From Stenotrophomonas sp. 364 (GTDB taxonomy: Bacteria; Pseudomonadota; Gammaproteobacteria; Xanthomonadales; Xanthomonadaceae): a stretch of DNA of 64,000 nucleotides. Positions 1 through 8,670 of the stretch are shown here, piece after piece. Below the pieces are notes generated by a model. The model saw only the letters and a program-made list of their open reading frames with translations. It ran no database searches and was not told where the DNA came from. Location: positions 660,001 through 724,000 of the forward strand of contig NZ_CP047135.1 of the NCBI RefSeq assembly GCF_009832905.1, written 5' to 3'. Position numbers and translations under genes: made by a program. The stretch's first letter is position 1, and each line of letters opens with the position of its first letter.

Positions 1-1
1 A

Positions 2-301
2 TTGATGCAGCAGGCCCAGAAGATGCAGGAAAACCTGCAGAAGGCCCAGGAAGACCTCGCCAAGCTGGAAGTTACCGGCAGCGCCGGCGGTGGCATGGTC
101 AGCGTGACCCTGACCGGCACCAAGGAGTGCCGCAAGGTGCGCATCGACCCGTCGATCCTGGGCGATGCGGAAATGACCGAAGACCTGGTCGCGGCCGCCT
201 TCAACGATGCGTCCAACAAGATCGACGCCGAATCGAAGAACCGCATGGGTTCGGCCACGGCGGGCATGCAGCTGCCGCCGGGCATGAAGCTGCCGTTCTG
301 A
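2..301 (+). CDS. ybaB: YbaB/EbfC nucleoid-associated protein, 5' truncated by the window edge
   Basis: Small DNA-binding protein of the YbaB/EbfC family, which binds DNA as a dimer and is usually encoded between dnaX and recR. The visible 99 residues carry the family's basic, Met/Gln-rich helix, then the G-rich core near [11 protein letters not shown], and end in the conserved tail PPGMKLPF. The first visible codon is TTG followed by ATG. Family members normally have about eight more residues ahead of this, so I read the leucine as internal and the true start as lying upstream of base 1. recR follows after a hairpin, as expected for this family. Confidence 0.9.
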   Translation: MMQQAQKMQENLQKAQEDLAKLEVTGSAGGGMVSVTLTGTKECRKVRIDPSILGDAEMTEDLVAAAFNDASNKIDAESKNRMGSATAGMQLPPGMKLPF

Positions 302-350
302 TCCACCGCAGGTGCCGGGCCCGCGCCCGGTACCGGTGGGGTGACCACGA

Positions 351-378
351 CGCGAAGCCTTCGGGCTTCGCGCGTTTG
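351..378 (+). terminator. Hairpin with T-rich tail between ybaB and recR
   Basis: Inverted repeat CGCGAAGC / GCTTCGCG with a short loop, followed by GTTTGTTT. It looks like a Rho-independent terminator or attenuator. recR starts only about 25 bases later, so some readthrough is likely. Confidence 0.5.
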
Positions 379-400
379 TTTCTGAGATGAGCCCATCGCC

Positions 401-1000
401 ATGAGCCTGCCCCTGCTCGAACAATTGATCGAGGCCTTCCGCGTGCTGCCGGGCGTCGGCCAGAAAACCGCCCAGCGCATGGCCTACCACGTGCTCGAGC
501 GCGAGCGTGTGGGCGGGCAGAAGCTGGCCGAGGTGCTGGCCAAGGCCATCGAACGCATCGGCCATTGTGTGCAGTGCCGCGATTTCAGCGAGACCGAGAC
601 CTGCGCGGTGTGCGCCAATGGCAGCCGTGAGCGGCAGCAACTGTGCGCGGTGGAATCGCCCGCCGACCGGTTGGCGATTGAACATGCGACCGGTTTCCGC
701 GGCGTGTACTTCGTGCTGCAGGGGCGGTTGTCGCCGCTGGACGGCGTGGGCCCGCGCGAACTCGGCCTGGACCAGCTGGAGGCCCGCCTGAAGCAGGGCG
801 AAGTGCAGGAACTGATCATCGCCACCAGCGCCACGGTGGAAGGCGAAGCCACCGCGCATTACCTGGCGCAGCTGGCGCGCGCGCACAAGGTGCGCCCCAG
901 CCGGTTGGCCCAGGGCCTGCCGCTGGGCGGGGAGCTGGAATACGTGGATCGCGGCACGCTGTCGCACGCGTTCGGCACGCGCACCGAAATCCAGGAATGA
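401..1000 (+). CDS. recR: Recombination mediator RecR
   Basis: RecR acts with RecF and RecO in loading RecA at single-stranded gaps. The 199-residue length is normal. Seen in order: a helix-hairpin-helix around residues 16-28 (LPGVGQKTAQRMA), a four-cysteine zinc finger at C56, C59, C68 and C71 (CVQC, then CAVC), and a Toprim domain over roughly residues 80-175. The ending LSHAFGTRTEIQE fits the family. The ybaB-recR order is conserved widely in bacteria. Confidence 0.97.
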   Translation: MSLPLLEQLIEAFRVLPGVGQKTAQRMAYHVLERERVGGQKLAEVLAKAIERIGHCVQCRDFSETETCAVCANGSRERQQLCAVESPADRLAIEHATGFRGVYFVLQGRLSPLDGVGPRELGLDQLEARLKQGEVQELIIATSATVEGEATAHYLAQLARAHKVRPSRLAQGLPLGGELEYVDRGTLSHAFGTRTEIQE

Positions 1001-1028
1001 CCCCGGGCAACCGCGCCGCGCCGACGGG

Positions 1029-1051
1029 GTAGAGCCGACCGTTGGTCGGCT
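1029..1051 (+). repeat. SMAG-type REP palindrome
   Basis: GTAG followed by a perfect 8-bp stem AGCCGACC / GGTCGGCT with loop GTT. It lies between recR and the HIT gene and matches the GTAG-headed REP pattern of Stenotrophomonas. Confidence 0.75.
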
Positions 1052-1149
1052 GGCCGCGCTGACCGCACCTCCCATGCCCCGCGCCGCACCCGTCGAAACC
1101 GGCAGCGCATCCGCGCTACTCTCCAAGCCCCTGTTCCAAGAGGTGCCCC

Positions 1150-1509
1150 ATGAGCCAAGACACCCTGTTCGGCAAGATCATCCGCCGCGAAATCCCGGCC
1201 ACCATCGTCTACGAGGACGACGAGGTGCTCGGCTTCAAGGACATCGCCCCGCAGGCACCGGTGCACGTGCTTTTCATTCCCAAGAATGAGGCGATTCCGA
1301 CGTTGGACGACGTGCAGCCCGCGCAGGCGCACTTGATCGGCAAGCTGGCGCTGGCGGCAGCCGAGTACGCGCGCCGCGAAGGCTTCGCCCAGAACGGCTA
1401 CCGCATCGTCATGAACTGCCGCGAGGACGCCGGGCAGACCGTGTTCCACATCCACCTGCACCTGCTGGCGGGCGCGCCGCTGGGCCACTTCGGCACGGCG
1501 AACGGCTGA
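1150..1509 (+). CDS. HIT family nucleotide-binding hydrolase (HinT-like)
   Basis: Histidine-triad protein; HinT-type members hydrolyse adenosine phosphoramidates and related AMP conjugates in the cytoplasm. The 119-residue length is typical. The catalytic triad motif H100-I-H102-L-H104 is present, and the N-terminal DTLFGKIIRREIPA pattern is the usual one. An AGAGG sequence lies about seven bases before the ATG. It stands alone between two groups of REP elements. Confidence 0.93.
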   Translation: MSQDTLFGKIIRREIPATIVYEDDEVLGFKDIAPQAPVHVLFIPKNEAIPTLDDVQPAQAHLIGKLALAAAEYARREGFAQNGYRIVMNCREDAGQTVFHIHLHLLAGAPLGHFGTANG

Positions 1510-1537
1510 GGCGCCTACGGCGACGGCATCCCGCGGG

Positions 1538-1606
1538 GTAGAGCCACCCCATGGGTGGCTGCGCGGCGCCGGATCCAACGGCAGCCACGCATGGGGTGGC
1601 TCTATC
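1538..1606. repeat. Paired SMAG elements in inverted orientation
   Basis: A GTAG-headed palindrome (stem AGCCACCC / GGGTGGCT) is followed about 20 bases later by its inverted partner, ending in CTATC, a degenerate CTAC. The two units could pair with each other or form two separate hairpins. Confidence 0.7.
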
Positions 1607-1646
1607 TGATCGGCGACGCCCGTTGTGTTGCCCCACGGTGCAACAA

Positions 1647-1673
1647 GAAAAGCCGCCCTTGGGCGGCTTTTTT
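1647..1673. terminator. Bidirectional Rho-independent terminator
   Basis: AAAAGCCGCCC TT GGGCGGCTTTTTT: perfect GC stem with A-tract and T-tract on opposite sides. It sits between the convergent HIT and slp genes and can serve both. Confidence 0.9.
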
Positions 1674-1680
1674 GCAATGC

Positions 1681-1706
1681 CTACCGACCAACGGTCGGTA
1701 TCTACC
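1681..1706 (-). repeat. SMAG-type REP palindrome at the 3' end of slp
   Basis: Read on the minus strand: GTAG, then a stem TACCGACC / GGTCGGTA. It begins four bases after the slp stop codon. Confidence 0.7.
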
Positions 1707-1709
1707 CGG

Positions 1710-2234
1710 TTACCACCAGCCCCAGCCGCGGTAGCCCCAGCCCGGGCCCCAGCCCGGACCCCACGGCCCGTACGGGTAGGCTGGCACCACGTCCACCTGG
1801 CGCTGTTCCGGCCACAGGTAGATCACATCGGCGTCCAGCTTGGGCAGGCGGTAGTCGTATTCGCCGATGCGGGTGTTCTCGTAGCCGGCGATCTTGCCGA
1901 TGAAGGTCACATCGCGACCCGGTTCGAACACGGCCGGGTCGTAGAAGCCGGCGCGGCAGGCCACGAAACGGCCGTCGCTGGCGTCGGCCGAGGTGGTGCT
2001 CGGGCGGCCACTGCCGTTGAGCGGGCGCGAGATCATCTGGAAACAGGTCTGGCCCTGGGCCGGATTGGTTTCGATGATGCGGCCGCCCCAGCGCACCGGG
2101 GTACCCACCTGCTGGGTGGGCACCGCATCGCGCGGGCTGACCATGCTGAACTGGCCTTGCAGCGGTTTGGGCGCGGTCGCGCAGGCGGCCAGCGCCAGCG
2201 AAGCAGCGAGGGGAAGCAGAATCTGGATCTTCAT
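1710..2234 (-). CDS. Slp family outer membrane lipoprotein
   Basis: 174-residue lipoprotein. A signal peptide with lipobox LAAC places the lipidated cysteine at residue 18. The body resembles the Slp/YeaY family, with QVGTPVRWGGRI and DVTFIGKIAGYE as the recognisable core. The last 20 or so residues are Gly/Trp/Pro-rich, a low-complexity extension beyond the usual Slp domain. It is the last gene on the minus strand after the transglutaminase operon; its start codon abuts the stop of the gene upstream. Confidence 0.82.
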   Translation of the reverse strand: MKIQILLPLAASLALAACATAPKPLQGQFSMVSPRDAVPTQQVGTPVRWGGRIIETNPAQGQTCFQMISRPLNGSGRPSTTSADASDGRFVACRAGFYDPAVFEPGRDVTFIGKIAGYENTRIGEYDYRLPKLDADVIYLWPEQRQVDVVPAYPYGPWGPGWGPGWGYRGWGWW

Positions 2235-4180
2235 GGGGATGCTCCGGAGGACGGGCGATGCCTGCGCAGGTCGCGCAATAATGAAGTGAGGTCGACGTCC
2301 GCGCCAGCGTAGCGCGCGAGAACGAAACGGCTGCTGAGCGACAACAGCGCCGGGTCTGGCCGCTGCTGGTGGACGCGCTGGGCCCAGCGGCCTGCGGGCT
2401 CGGCACTGTCACGCGCCAGGCCAAGCCTGGCGTAGCGCCGCCCCAGGCGGTGCCACGCGCGCAACAACGGGTCGCGCTCGCGTTCGCCACGGCTCAGCAG
2501 CCACGCCATCCAGCCTAGCGTGGCCAGCGCGAAGACCGTGAAAACGGCGATCAGCTGTGACGGTTCCAGCGTGTCGATGCCCAACGGCCGCAGCATCTGC
2601 TGCTGGCGGTTCGCGTCGAAGGACAGCACCAGGTCGTTCCAGCCGCGCCGCAGCCAGTCGCTGGCCTGCCCCAGTTGCAGCCAACGGCTCTGCAAGGTGG
2701 CGGCGCCGCCCTGCTGCAGGCGATCTTCCAGGGTGTCGTAGATGCGCTCGGGAGCCACGGCGGCGGTCGGATCGACCCGCACCCAGCCTCGCTGCGGCAG
2801 CCATACCTCGGCCCAGGCGTGTGCGTCCATGCGGCGCACCACCCAGTAGTCGCCGTACGGATTGCGCACGCCACCGGCGAAACCGGTGACCACCCTTGCG
2901 GGAATGCCGGCGTTGCGCATCAGCACCACGAATGCCGAGCTGAAGTGTTCACAGAAGCCGGCCTGCTGGTTGAACAGGAACTCGTCCACGCCATCACGAC
3001 CGGGCAGAGGCGTTTCCAGGGTGTAGGCGAAGCGGGCGCGGATCCAGTCCAGGCTGCGCGCGACGATGGCCGCGTCGTCGCTGCCCGCCTCGCTGCGCCA
3101 TTGCCGGGCCAGGGCGGCGGTACGCGGGTTGAAGCCTGCCGGCAGCTGCAGCGCACGTTGGCGCTCGTAGGGGCTGAGCGCGTCCTGGTAGGTGGCCACC
3201 GGCGACGACTGCAGGCGCCAGCGGGTCAGCGTGGTCAGGCGGGCAGTGCTGCGCAGGCTGTGGGCACCGTCCAGGGTGCTGCCGGCGGGCGCCTGCAGCG
3301 GCAGGTCCAGCGCCACCAGCTGGCGGCGGTCGGTGGGCTCGTAGTCGATCTGGTAGTCCCAGCGCACAGCCGAATGCGTCACCGCCGCCGGAGACCGTTG
3401 CCGGGCAGCGTCATCCTGTTCCCAGCGGCGCCCATCGAAGCGGGTCATCACCGGGCCGCGCCAGTAGCGCTGCTCGGCGGCGGGCACGGCGCCGAAGAAC
3501 TGCACGCGCAGGGCAGGCGCGTCGTCGGCCATCAGGTCCAGCCACTGCCCCGGCTCCATGTGGTCGGACAAACCGGGCGTGCCCACGGCGCGGTCCGGGA
3601 TGCCCCACAGCGGCTGGCTCAGGCGCGGGAAGAGCCAGAAACCGGCCAGCGCCAGAGGCAATCCCAGCGCGACCAGCTTGCCCACCCCGCGCAGCGCGCC
3701 GCCCAGGCGCGGGCTGGGCGCCTGGCCTTCGGCATGGGCAAGCCGCTGCAGGGTCAGCAGCGCCGTGAGCGCGGCCACGACGGCCAGGGCCATCGTGGTG
3801 GGGCCTTGGTCCAGCAGGAACGCGGCGAACGGCGCGAACAGCGCAAAGCCAAGCAGGCTGCGTGCATCGCGCAGGCTGCGCAGTTCGCTGGATTTGAGTG
3901 CCAGCATGGCCGCCAGCAAGGCGCAGCCGGTATCGCGGCCGGGACGCGCGCCCATCTGCCAGTAGATGGCGGCGAGCATGCACAGCACCAGTGCCACGCG
4001 CAGCACCGCAGGCAGCACGCGTTGACGGGCAGCCGCAGCGGTCACCAGCGCGACCAGGGCGATGATGGCGGCGAGCAGGTCGGGCAGCTGCAGCAACAGC
4101 GGCAGCAGGCCCAGTGCAGCACTGGCCAGGGTCCAGTGGCGCGCGCTGGAAGCCAGGGTGGGGGACGTGGGCTCAGTCAT
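2231..4180 (-). CDS. DUF3488/transglutaminase-like membrane protein (TgpA family)
   Basis: Inner-membrane protein of 649 residues with a periplasmic transglutaminase-like domain. The first ~185 residues hold about five to six hydrophobic helices (DUF3488). The transglutaminase core follows with Cys410 (AGFCEHFSSAF), His454 (DAHAWAEVW) and Asp470 (VRVDPTA). One further helix lies near residues 548-566, and a cytoplasmic tail ends the protein. The start overlaps the DUF58 gene by eight bases, so the two are translationally coupled. The MoxR-DUF58-TgpA trio is a common arrangement; in Pseudomonas the TgpA member is needed for viability. The natural substrate is not shown by the sequence. Confidence 0.9.
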   Translation of the reverse strand: MTEPTSPTLASSARHWTLASAALGLLPLLLQLPDLLAAIIALVALVTAAAARQRVLPAVLRVALVLCMLAAIYWQMGARPGRDTGCALLAAMLALKSSELRSLRDARSLLGFALFAPFAAFLLDQGPTTMALAVVAALTALLTLQRLAHAEGQAPSPRLGGALRGVGKLVALGLPLALAGFWLFPRLSQPLWGIPDRAVGTPGLSDHMEPGQWLDLMADDAPALRVQFFGAVPAAEQRYWRGPVMTRFDGRRWEQDDAARQRSPAAVTHSAVRWDYQIDYEPTDRRQLVALDLPLQAPAGSTLDGAHSLRSTARLTTLTRWRLQSSPVATYQDALSPYERQRALQLPAGFNPRTAALARQWRSEAGSDDAAIVARSLDWIRARFAYTLETPLPGRDGVDEFLFNQQAGFCEHFSSAFVVLMRNAGIPARVVTGFAGGVRNPYGDYWVVRRMDAHAWAEVWLPQRGWVRVDPTAAVAPERIYDTLEDRLQQGGAATLQSRWLQLGQASDWLRRGWNDLVLSFDANRQQQMLRPLGIDTLEPSQLIAVFTVFALATLGWMAWLLSRGERERDPLLRAWHRLGRRYARLGLARDSAEPAGRWAQRVHQQRPDPALLSLSSRFVLARYAGADVDLTSLLRDLRRHRPSSGASP

Positions 4181-5129
4181 GCGGCATCAGCGCCAGTGCG
4201 CGTTGGCACAGGTGGTGGTGGGCGCTGCCATTGCCCGGTCCCAGCACCGGCTGCCCGGGTAGCTGCAGGGTGTAGCGGCGGCCATCGCGCTCGGCAAGGT
4301 CCACCCAGCGGGCCAGCCGCGCGATGCGTGCTTCGACCGGTAGCGCGGATAGCTGTCGCCAGTCCAGCAGCACGTCCACGCCAACCGGCTTCTCATACTC
4401 GCGCACCAGCAGGGTGTCGCGCCGTGCGGAGTGCTTCCAGGCGATGCTGCGCGTCGGGTCGCCCGCGCGATAGGGGCGCAGCTGATGCAGCTCGTCGCCA
4501 CTGGCATGCACGCGGGTATGCAGGGGATCGCCACCACTTTCCGGCAGGGCGGGCGCCTGTCGTTCGGGGGCGGCGTAGACCAGCAGCGGTGCGTCGGGCC
4601 ATACCCACGACCAGGCACGCACCAGGCCCAGCGGCTGCGTGGTGGAAATGCGGATGCGTGCCAGATCGAACCAGCCGCGTCGCACGGTGGGCAGCATCAG
4701 GTCCACTTCGATCTGGTCGGTATCCAGCAGATGGCCGAAGGCCACCGCCTGATCCAGGGCGAGTTCGAGGCCGCGTCGTGCGCGTGCGTCGGGCCGCGAC
4801 AGGCTGATCCGCAACCGCATCGGCTGGCCGGCGTGCACCGGTTCGGCCGATACCGCATCGATCTGCAGCCCGGACAGCTGCAGGTGCGCGCTGATGGTGC
4901 TGGCGATCGCGACGGTGGCCAGCAGCAATGCCAGCAGCAGTGCCGGGTTGTTGTTGTAGTTCAGTGCGCCCAGCAACATCGCCACCAGCACGGTGGTCAC
5001 GAACATGCCGAAGCGGGTGGGCAGCACGTAGATGCGGCGCCGGTCGAGCCGGCGCGGCAAGGCTTCGGGCTGCCGTGGCCGCGCCAACAACTGCAGCGTG
5101 TGCCAGCGGTCTCCCCAGCCGCGGCGCAT
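4173..5129 (-). CDS. DUF58 domain membrane protein
   Basis: 318 residues. Two hydrophobic segments near residues 30-80 are followed by a soluble region with the DUF58 signature (LRPYRAGDPTRSIAWKHSAR, then VREYE). The DUF58 region has a von Willebrand A-like fold and is typically paired with MoxR ATPases. I chose the ATG at 5129, which falls one base after the moxR stop; the frame is open further upstream but that part overlaps moxR and reads as out-of-frame sequence. It is the middle gene of the moxR-DUF58-tgpA operon. Confidence 0.88.
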   Translation of the reverse strand: MRRGWGDRWHTLQLLARPRQPEALPRRLDRRRIYVLPTRFGMFVTTVLVAMLLGALNYNNNPALLLALLLATVAIASTISAHLQLSGLQIDAVSAEPVHAGQPMRLRISLSRPDARARRGLELALDQAVAFGHLLDTDQIEVDLMLPTVRRGWFDLARIRISTTQPLGLVRAWSWVWPDAPLLVYAAPERQAPALPESGGDPLHTRVHASGDELHQLRPYRAGDPTRSIAWKHSARRDTLLVREYEKPVGVDVLLDWRQLSALPVEARIARLARWVDLAERDGRRYTLQLPGQPVLGPGNGSAHHHLCQRALALMPHD

Positions 5130-5130
5130 C

Positions 5131-6084
5131 TCAATCCACCGCGACGGTCTGGAGGATCGCGCGGGCCAGTGCCGGGCCGGTGCTGGCTTCGGCCTCCGGC
5201 ACCAGGCGGTGGCCGGCAACCGCCACGAACAGGGTCTGCACATCTTCGGGCACCACGTGGGTGCGACCGAGCAGCAGCGCATGCGCCTTGGCCGCATGCA
5301 GCAGGGCCAGGCCGGCACGGGGCGACAGCCCCACGCGCACGCCGGCGTGCTGGCGGCTACGGGTGAGCAGTGCCTGCACGTAGTGGATCAGTGCGTCGCT
5401 GGCATGCACCTGGCGGGCCGCCTCGCGCAGCGTGCGCACCTGTGTGTCGTCCAGCCGCGGCTGCGCCTGTGCGATCAGGTGGCGGCGGTCGGTGCCGCGC
5501 AGCAGTTCGCGTTCGGATTCGGCATTGGGATACCCCAGGGCCAGCCGCAGCAGGAAGCGGTCCAGCTGCGAGTCGGGCAGCGGGAAGGTGCCCGACAGAT
5601 CCACCGGGTTCTGCGTTGCGATCACGAAGAAGGGATCGGGCAGCGGGTGGGTGACACCGTCCAGGGTGACCTGCTGTTCGGCCATCGCTTCGAGCAGCGC
5701 GCTCTGCGTGCGCGGTGGCGCGCGATTGATCTCGTCGGCCAGCAGCACGTGGGTGAACACCGGGCCGGGATGAAACTGGAACTGGCGGCTGGCCGCATCG
5801 TAAACCGAGACGCCGAGCACATCTGCAGGCAGCAGGTCCGAGGTGAACTGCACGCGCTGGAAGCCCAGCCCCAGGCTGGAGGCCATGGCGTGGGCCAGCG
5901 TGGTCTTGCCCAGACCCGGCAGATCCTCGATCAACAGATGACCGCCGGACAGCAGGGCGACGAACGCCAGCCGCACTTCATGCGCCTTGCCCAGCACCAG
6001 TCCGTTGACCTGGTCCTGGGCGCTGCGGAGGGCCTGTCGCACTACATCGGTTAGCATGGCTGGCACGTGGGGCGAATTTTCCAT
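5131..6084 (-). CDS. MoxR family AAA+ ATPase
   Basis: 317-residue AAA+ ATPase with Walker A LPGLGKTT (Lys60), Walker B LLADEINRAPP (Asp117, Glu118), sensor ATQNP and the MoxR lid. MoxR proteins act as chaperone-like ATPases for membrane or metal-containing partners. It is the first gene of a three-gene operon with DUF58 and the transglutaminase. A 40-base divergent intergenic region separates it from the GT39 gene on the plus strand. Confidence 0.93.
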   Translation of the reverse strand: MENSPHVPAMLTDVVRQALRSAQDQVNGLVLGKAHEVRLAFVALLSGGHLLIEDLPGLGKTTLAHAMASSLGLGFQRVQFTSDLLPADVLGVSVYDAASRQFQFHPGPVFTHVLLADEINRAPPRTQSALLEAMAEQQVTLDGVTHPLPDPFFVIATQNPVDLSGTFPLPDSQLDRFLLRLALGYPNAESERELLRGTDRRHLIAQAQPRLDDTQVRTLREAARQVHASDALIHYVQALLTRSRQHAGVRVGLSPRAGLALLHAAKAHALLLGRTHVVPEDVQTLFVAVAGHRLVPEAEASTGPALARAILQTVAVD

Positions 6085-6124
6085 GTCCGTCTCGTGTCGA
6101 TGATTCCTTCGATTCTATAGAGCA

Positions 6125-7966
6125 ATGCAGGGCGAACAACGCGCACGCACGATTTTTCTGCTGTTGTGGACGCTGGTCACCGCGGTGAAGCTGGTGATCG
6201 CCGCGCGTCTGCCGTTGTTCGTGGACGAAGCGTTCTACTGGCAGGAAGGCCAGCATCTGGCGGCGGCCTATTCCGACCTGCCGGGGCTGACCGCATGGCT
6301 GTCGCGGCTCGGGGTGGAGCTGGGGGGCGCGCACGTGCTGGCCCAGCGCCTGCCGTTCCTGGCCATCGGCGCTGCGCTGCCGTGGTTGGTCTCGCGTATT
6401 GCCACGCGCTGGTTCGGCGCCGTGGCCGGCTGGCAGGCCGGCAGCCTGACGTTGCTGATGCCGTTGTCGGGCACGCTGGGCATCCTGGCGGTGCCGGACG
6501 TGCCGATGGCGCTGGCGGCGGTGCTGTGCCTGGACGCCGGCGCGCGCCTGCTGCGCACTGTGGACGCAGCCTCTGCGGTGAAGCTGGCGCTGGGCCTGAT
6601 GATCGGCGCGCTCAGCCATTACCGTTTCATCGGCGTGATCGTGGTCGGCTTCATCGCCCTGCTGTTGTTGCCGCAGGGCCGCCGCATGCTGCGCGATCCG
6701 CGCGTGTGGGTGGCGCTGGCGGTCGGGGTGCTGGCGTGGCTGCCGCTGCTGTCGTGGAATGCCGACAACCAGGATGCCGGCCTGAAATTCCAGGTGGTCG
6801 AACGCCACCCGTGGGCGTTCGAATGGAGTGGCCTGTGGTTCCTGGTGATCCAGCCGATGCTGGTCACCCCGATCCTGTGCATGGCGATGTGGAAGGTGGC
6901 GCTGGCCGGCACCCGTAGTGGTGGCGGTGCGCGTGCGCAATGGCGCTACTTCGGCCTGGTGGGCGCGGTGTCGACCGTGGCGATCTTCGGGCTGGGCTTC
7001 TTCACCGATGTGGAACGCATCAGCTTCCACTGGCCGCTGCCGGGTTATCTGGCGCTGCTGGTGGCGGTGCCGGTGGTGCTCAACGGCTGGCCGCGCTGGC
7101 TGCGGCGCACCGGCTGGTGGCTGGCCGGTACCGGCCTCGCACTGGCCTTCGGCTACTACCTGATGGCGTCCACCCCGAGCCTGCGCGAGCAGCTGGCCGG
7201 CGACAAATACTACCCGCGCAATTTCGCCGGCTGGGAACCGCTGGCCGCTGCGGTGCGCGACGAACTGTCCGGCATGCCCGAAGGTACCCGGGTGCTGGCC
7301 GGCAACTTCAAGGTGGGGGCCGAGCTCGGCTTCCAGTTGCGCGATCCGTCCATCGAAGTGCTGCGCCACCCGCTCAACGACAAGCACGGCCGCAGTGCCC
7401 AGCTGGGGCTGTGGGGGCTGTTGCACGATGGCCAGCGCAACGCGCCGATGCTGCTGGTGCTGTCGCCCAGCGACCAGCGTTACCGCGACCTGCTGCAGCG
7501 CTACCACGCGGTGTGCGAGCAGGTAGGCCCGCTGCCACCGCCGCGGGTGGTCAGCAACGATCATGGCTACCAGCGCTTCCTGCTGTTCAAGCTGCCCGCA
7601 GAGCGTGCGTCCGGGCCGTGCGTGACCCCGGCGATGGCCTGGATCGATACGCCCCAGGCCGACGCAACGGTGGCGGGCGTGGTGGAAGTACGCGGCTGGG
7701 CCTTCAAGGACGGGGTGGGGCTGTCGCGGGTGGAGGTGCTGCTGGATGGCAAGGCCGTGGCCGAGGCCGAGTACGGTCGCCTGTACGACATCACCAGCTT
7801 CTGGACGAACTCCAACGACCCGCAGCACCCCAACGTCGGCTTCAGTGCACGGATCGATACGCGCGGGCTGGCACCGGGCAGGCATTGGCTGGGGCTGCGC
7901 CTGCATGGCCGCGATGGCAGCGTGGAAGCCTGGCAGGAACAGGTGCTGCAGGTGCCCGCGCGATGA
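6125..7966 (+). CDS. GT39-type membrane glycosyltransferase with C-terminal Ig-like domain
   Basis: 613 residues. The first ~350 residues are a multi-helix GT-C fold with the early acidic pair D34-E35 (LFVDEAFYW), as in ArnT and protein mannosyltransferases that use polyprenyl-phosphate sugars. A periplasmic region follows (residues ~360-500). The last ~100 residues (from about 510, AWIDTPQADATVAGVVEVRGWA) resemble a bacterial Ig-like fold, an unusual appendage here. Substrate unknown. It is divergent from moxR and convergent with maf. Confidence 0.8.
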   Translation: MQGEQRARTIFLLLWTLVTAVKLVIAARLPLFVDEAFYWQEGQHLAAAYSDLPGLTAWLSRLGVELGGAHVLAQRLPFLAIGAALPWLVSRIATRWFGAVAGWQAGSLTLLMPLSGTLGILAVPDVPMALAAVLCLDAGARLLRTVDAASAVKLALGLMIGALSHYRFIGVIVVGFIALLLLPQGRRMLRDPRVWVALAVGVLAWLPLLSWNADNQDAGLKFQVVERHPWAFEWSGLWFLVIQPMLVTPILCMAMWKVALAGTRSGGGARAQWRYFGLVGAVSTVAIFGLGFFTDVERISFHWPLPGYLALLVAVPVVLNGWPRWLRRTGWWLAGTGLALAFGYYLMASTPSLREQLAGDKYYPRNFAGWEPLAAAVRDELSGMPEGTRVLAGNFKVGAELGFQLRDPSIEVLRHPLNDKHGRSAQLGLWGLLHDGQRNAPMLLVLSPSDQRYRDLLQRYHAVCEQVGPLPPPRVVSNDHGYQRFLLFKLPAERASGPCVTPAMAWIDTPQADATVAGVVEVRGWAFKDGVGLSRVEVLLDGKAVAEAEYGRLYDITSFWTNSNDPQHPNVGFSARIDTRGLAPGRHWLGLRLHGRDGSVEAWQEQVLQVPAR

Positions 7967-7985
7967 GCAGCGCGCTGCCCGGGGT

Positions 7986-8558
7986 TCAGGGCAGGGTGTA
8001 ACCGGCCTGGCGCAGCAGCTGGCTGGTGGCGATCAGGGGCAGCCCGATCAGTGCCGTGGGGTCGCGGTTCTCGATGGCCTCGAACAGGGCGATGCCCAGC
8101 CCCTCGCACTTGAAGCTGCCGGCGCAGTCCAGCGGCTGTTCGGCAGCCACGTAGCGGGCGATGGTGGCCGCATCCAGGGCGCGGAAGTGCACCCGGGTCA
8201 GGTCGCAGGCCGCCAGCTCCCGACCGTCGCAGCGCAGGCTGACCGCCGTATGGAACGCCACCACCTGGCCGGACATCGCCGCCAGCTGCGCCTGCGCCGC
8301 GGCCACGGTGCCCGGCTTGCCCAGCGGGGAACCGTTCAGCTCGGCGACCTGGTCCGACCCGATCACCCAGCGCCCGGGGTGGCGGGCGGCCACCTCGGCG
8401 GCCTTGGCCTGTGCCAGGCGCACCGCCAGCGCATGGGGAGATTCGCCCGGCCGGGGGGTCTCATCCACGTCCGGGCGTGCGCAGTCGGGCGCCAGGCCCA
8501 GTCGTTGCAGCAGTTCCAGGCGGTAGCGGGAGGTGGAGGCAAGCACGGGCGGAAGCAT
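7986..8558 (-). CDS. maf: Maf family nucleoside triphosphate pyrophosphatase (YceF type)
   Basis: House-cleaning pyrophosphatase that hydrolyses modified nucleotides; the YceF subgroup prefers 7-methyl-GTP. 190 residues from the ATG at 8558 (MLPPVLASTSRYRLELL). The frame is open for 34 more residues upstream, but these do not look like Maf. Conserved pieces: ASTSRYR, DETPRPGE, IGSDQVAELNG and GLPLIATSQLLR. Lying next to yceD-rpmF is the usual neighbourhood of YceF. Confidence 0.9.
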   Translation of the reverse strand: MLPPVLASTSRYRLELLQRLGLAPDCARPDVDETPRPGESPHALAVRLAQAKAAEVAARHPGRWVIGSDQVAELNGSPLGKPGTVAAAQAQLAAMSGQVVAFHTAVSLRCDGRELAACDLTRVHFRALDAATIARYVAAEQPLDCAGSFKCEGLGIALFEAIENRDPTALIGLPLIATSQLLRQAGYTLP

Positions 8559-8670
8559 GCGAAAATACCGGTCGGTGGGGTCGGCAGTCTGGCCGCGGCG
8601 GCCGGGTGGGGCAAGCCGGTACAGGATGGATTTGACAGCCGGGCAGACGGTCCTTAACATTCAGCGGCTT

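Noticed and set aside
2675..4807. 710-codon open frame on the plus strand opposite the transglutaminase gene
   Set aside because: Low-complexity Ala/Gln/Arg composition; the opposite strand encodes a clear catalytic core.
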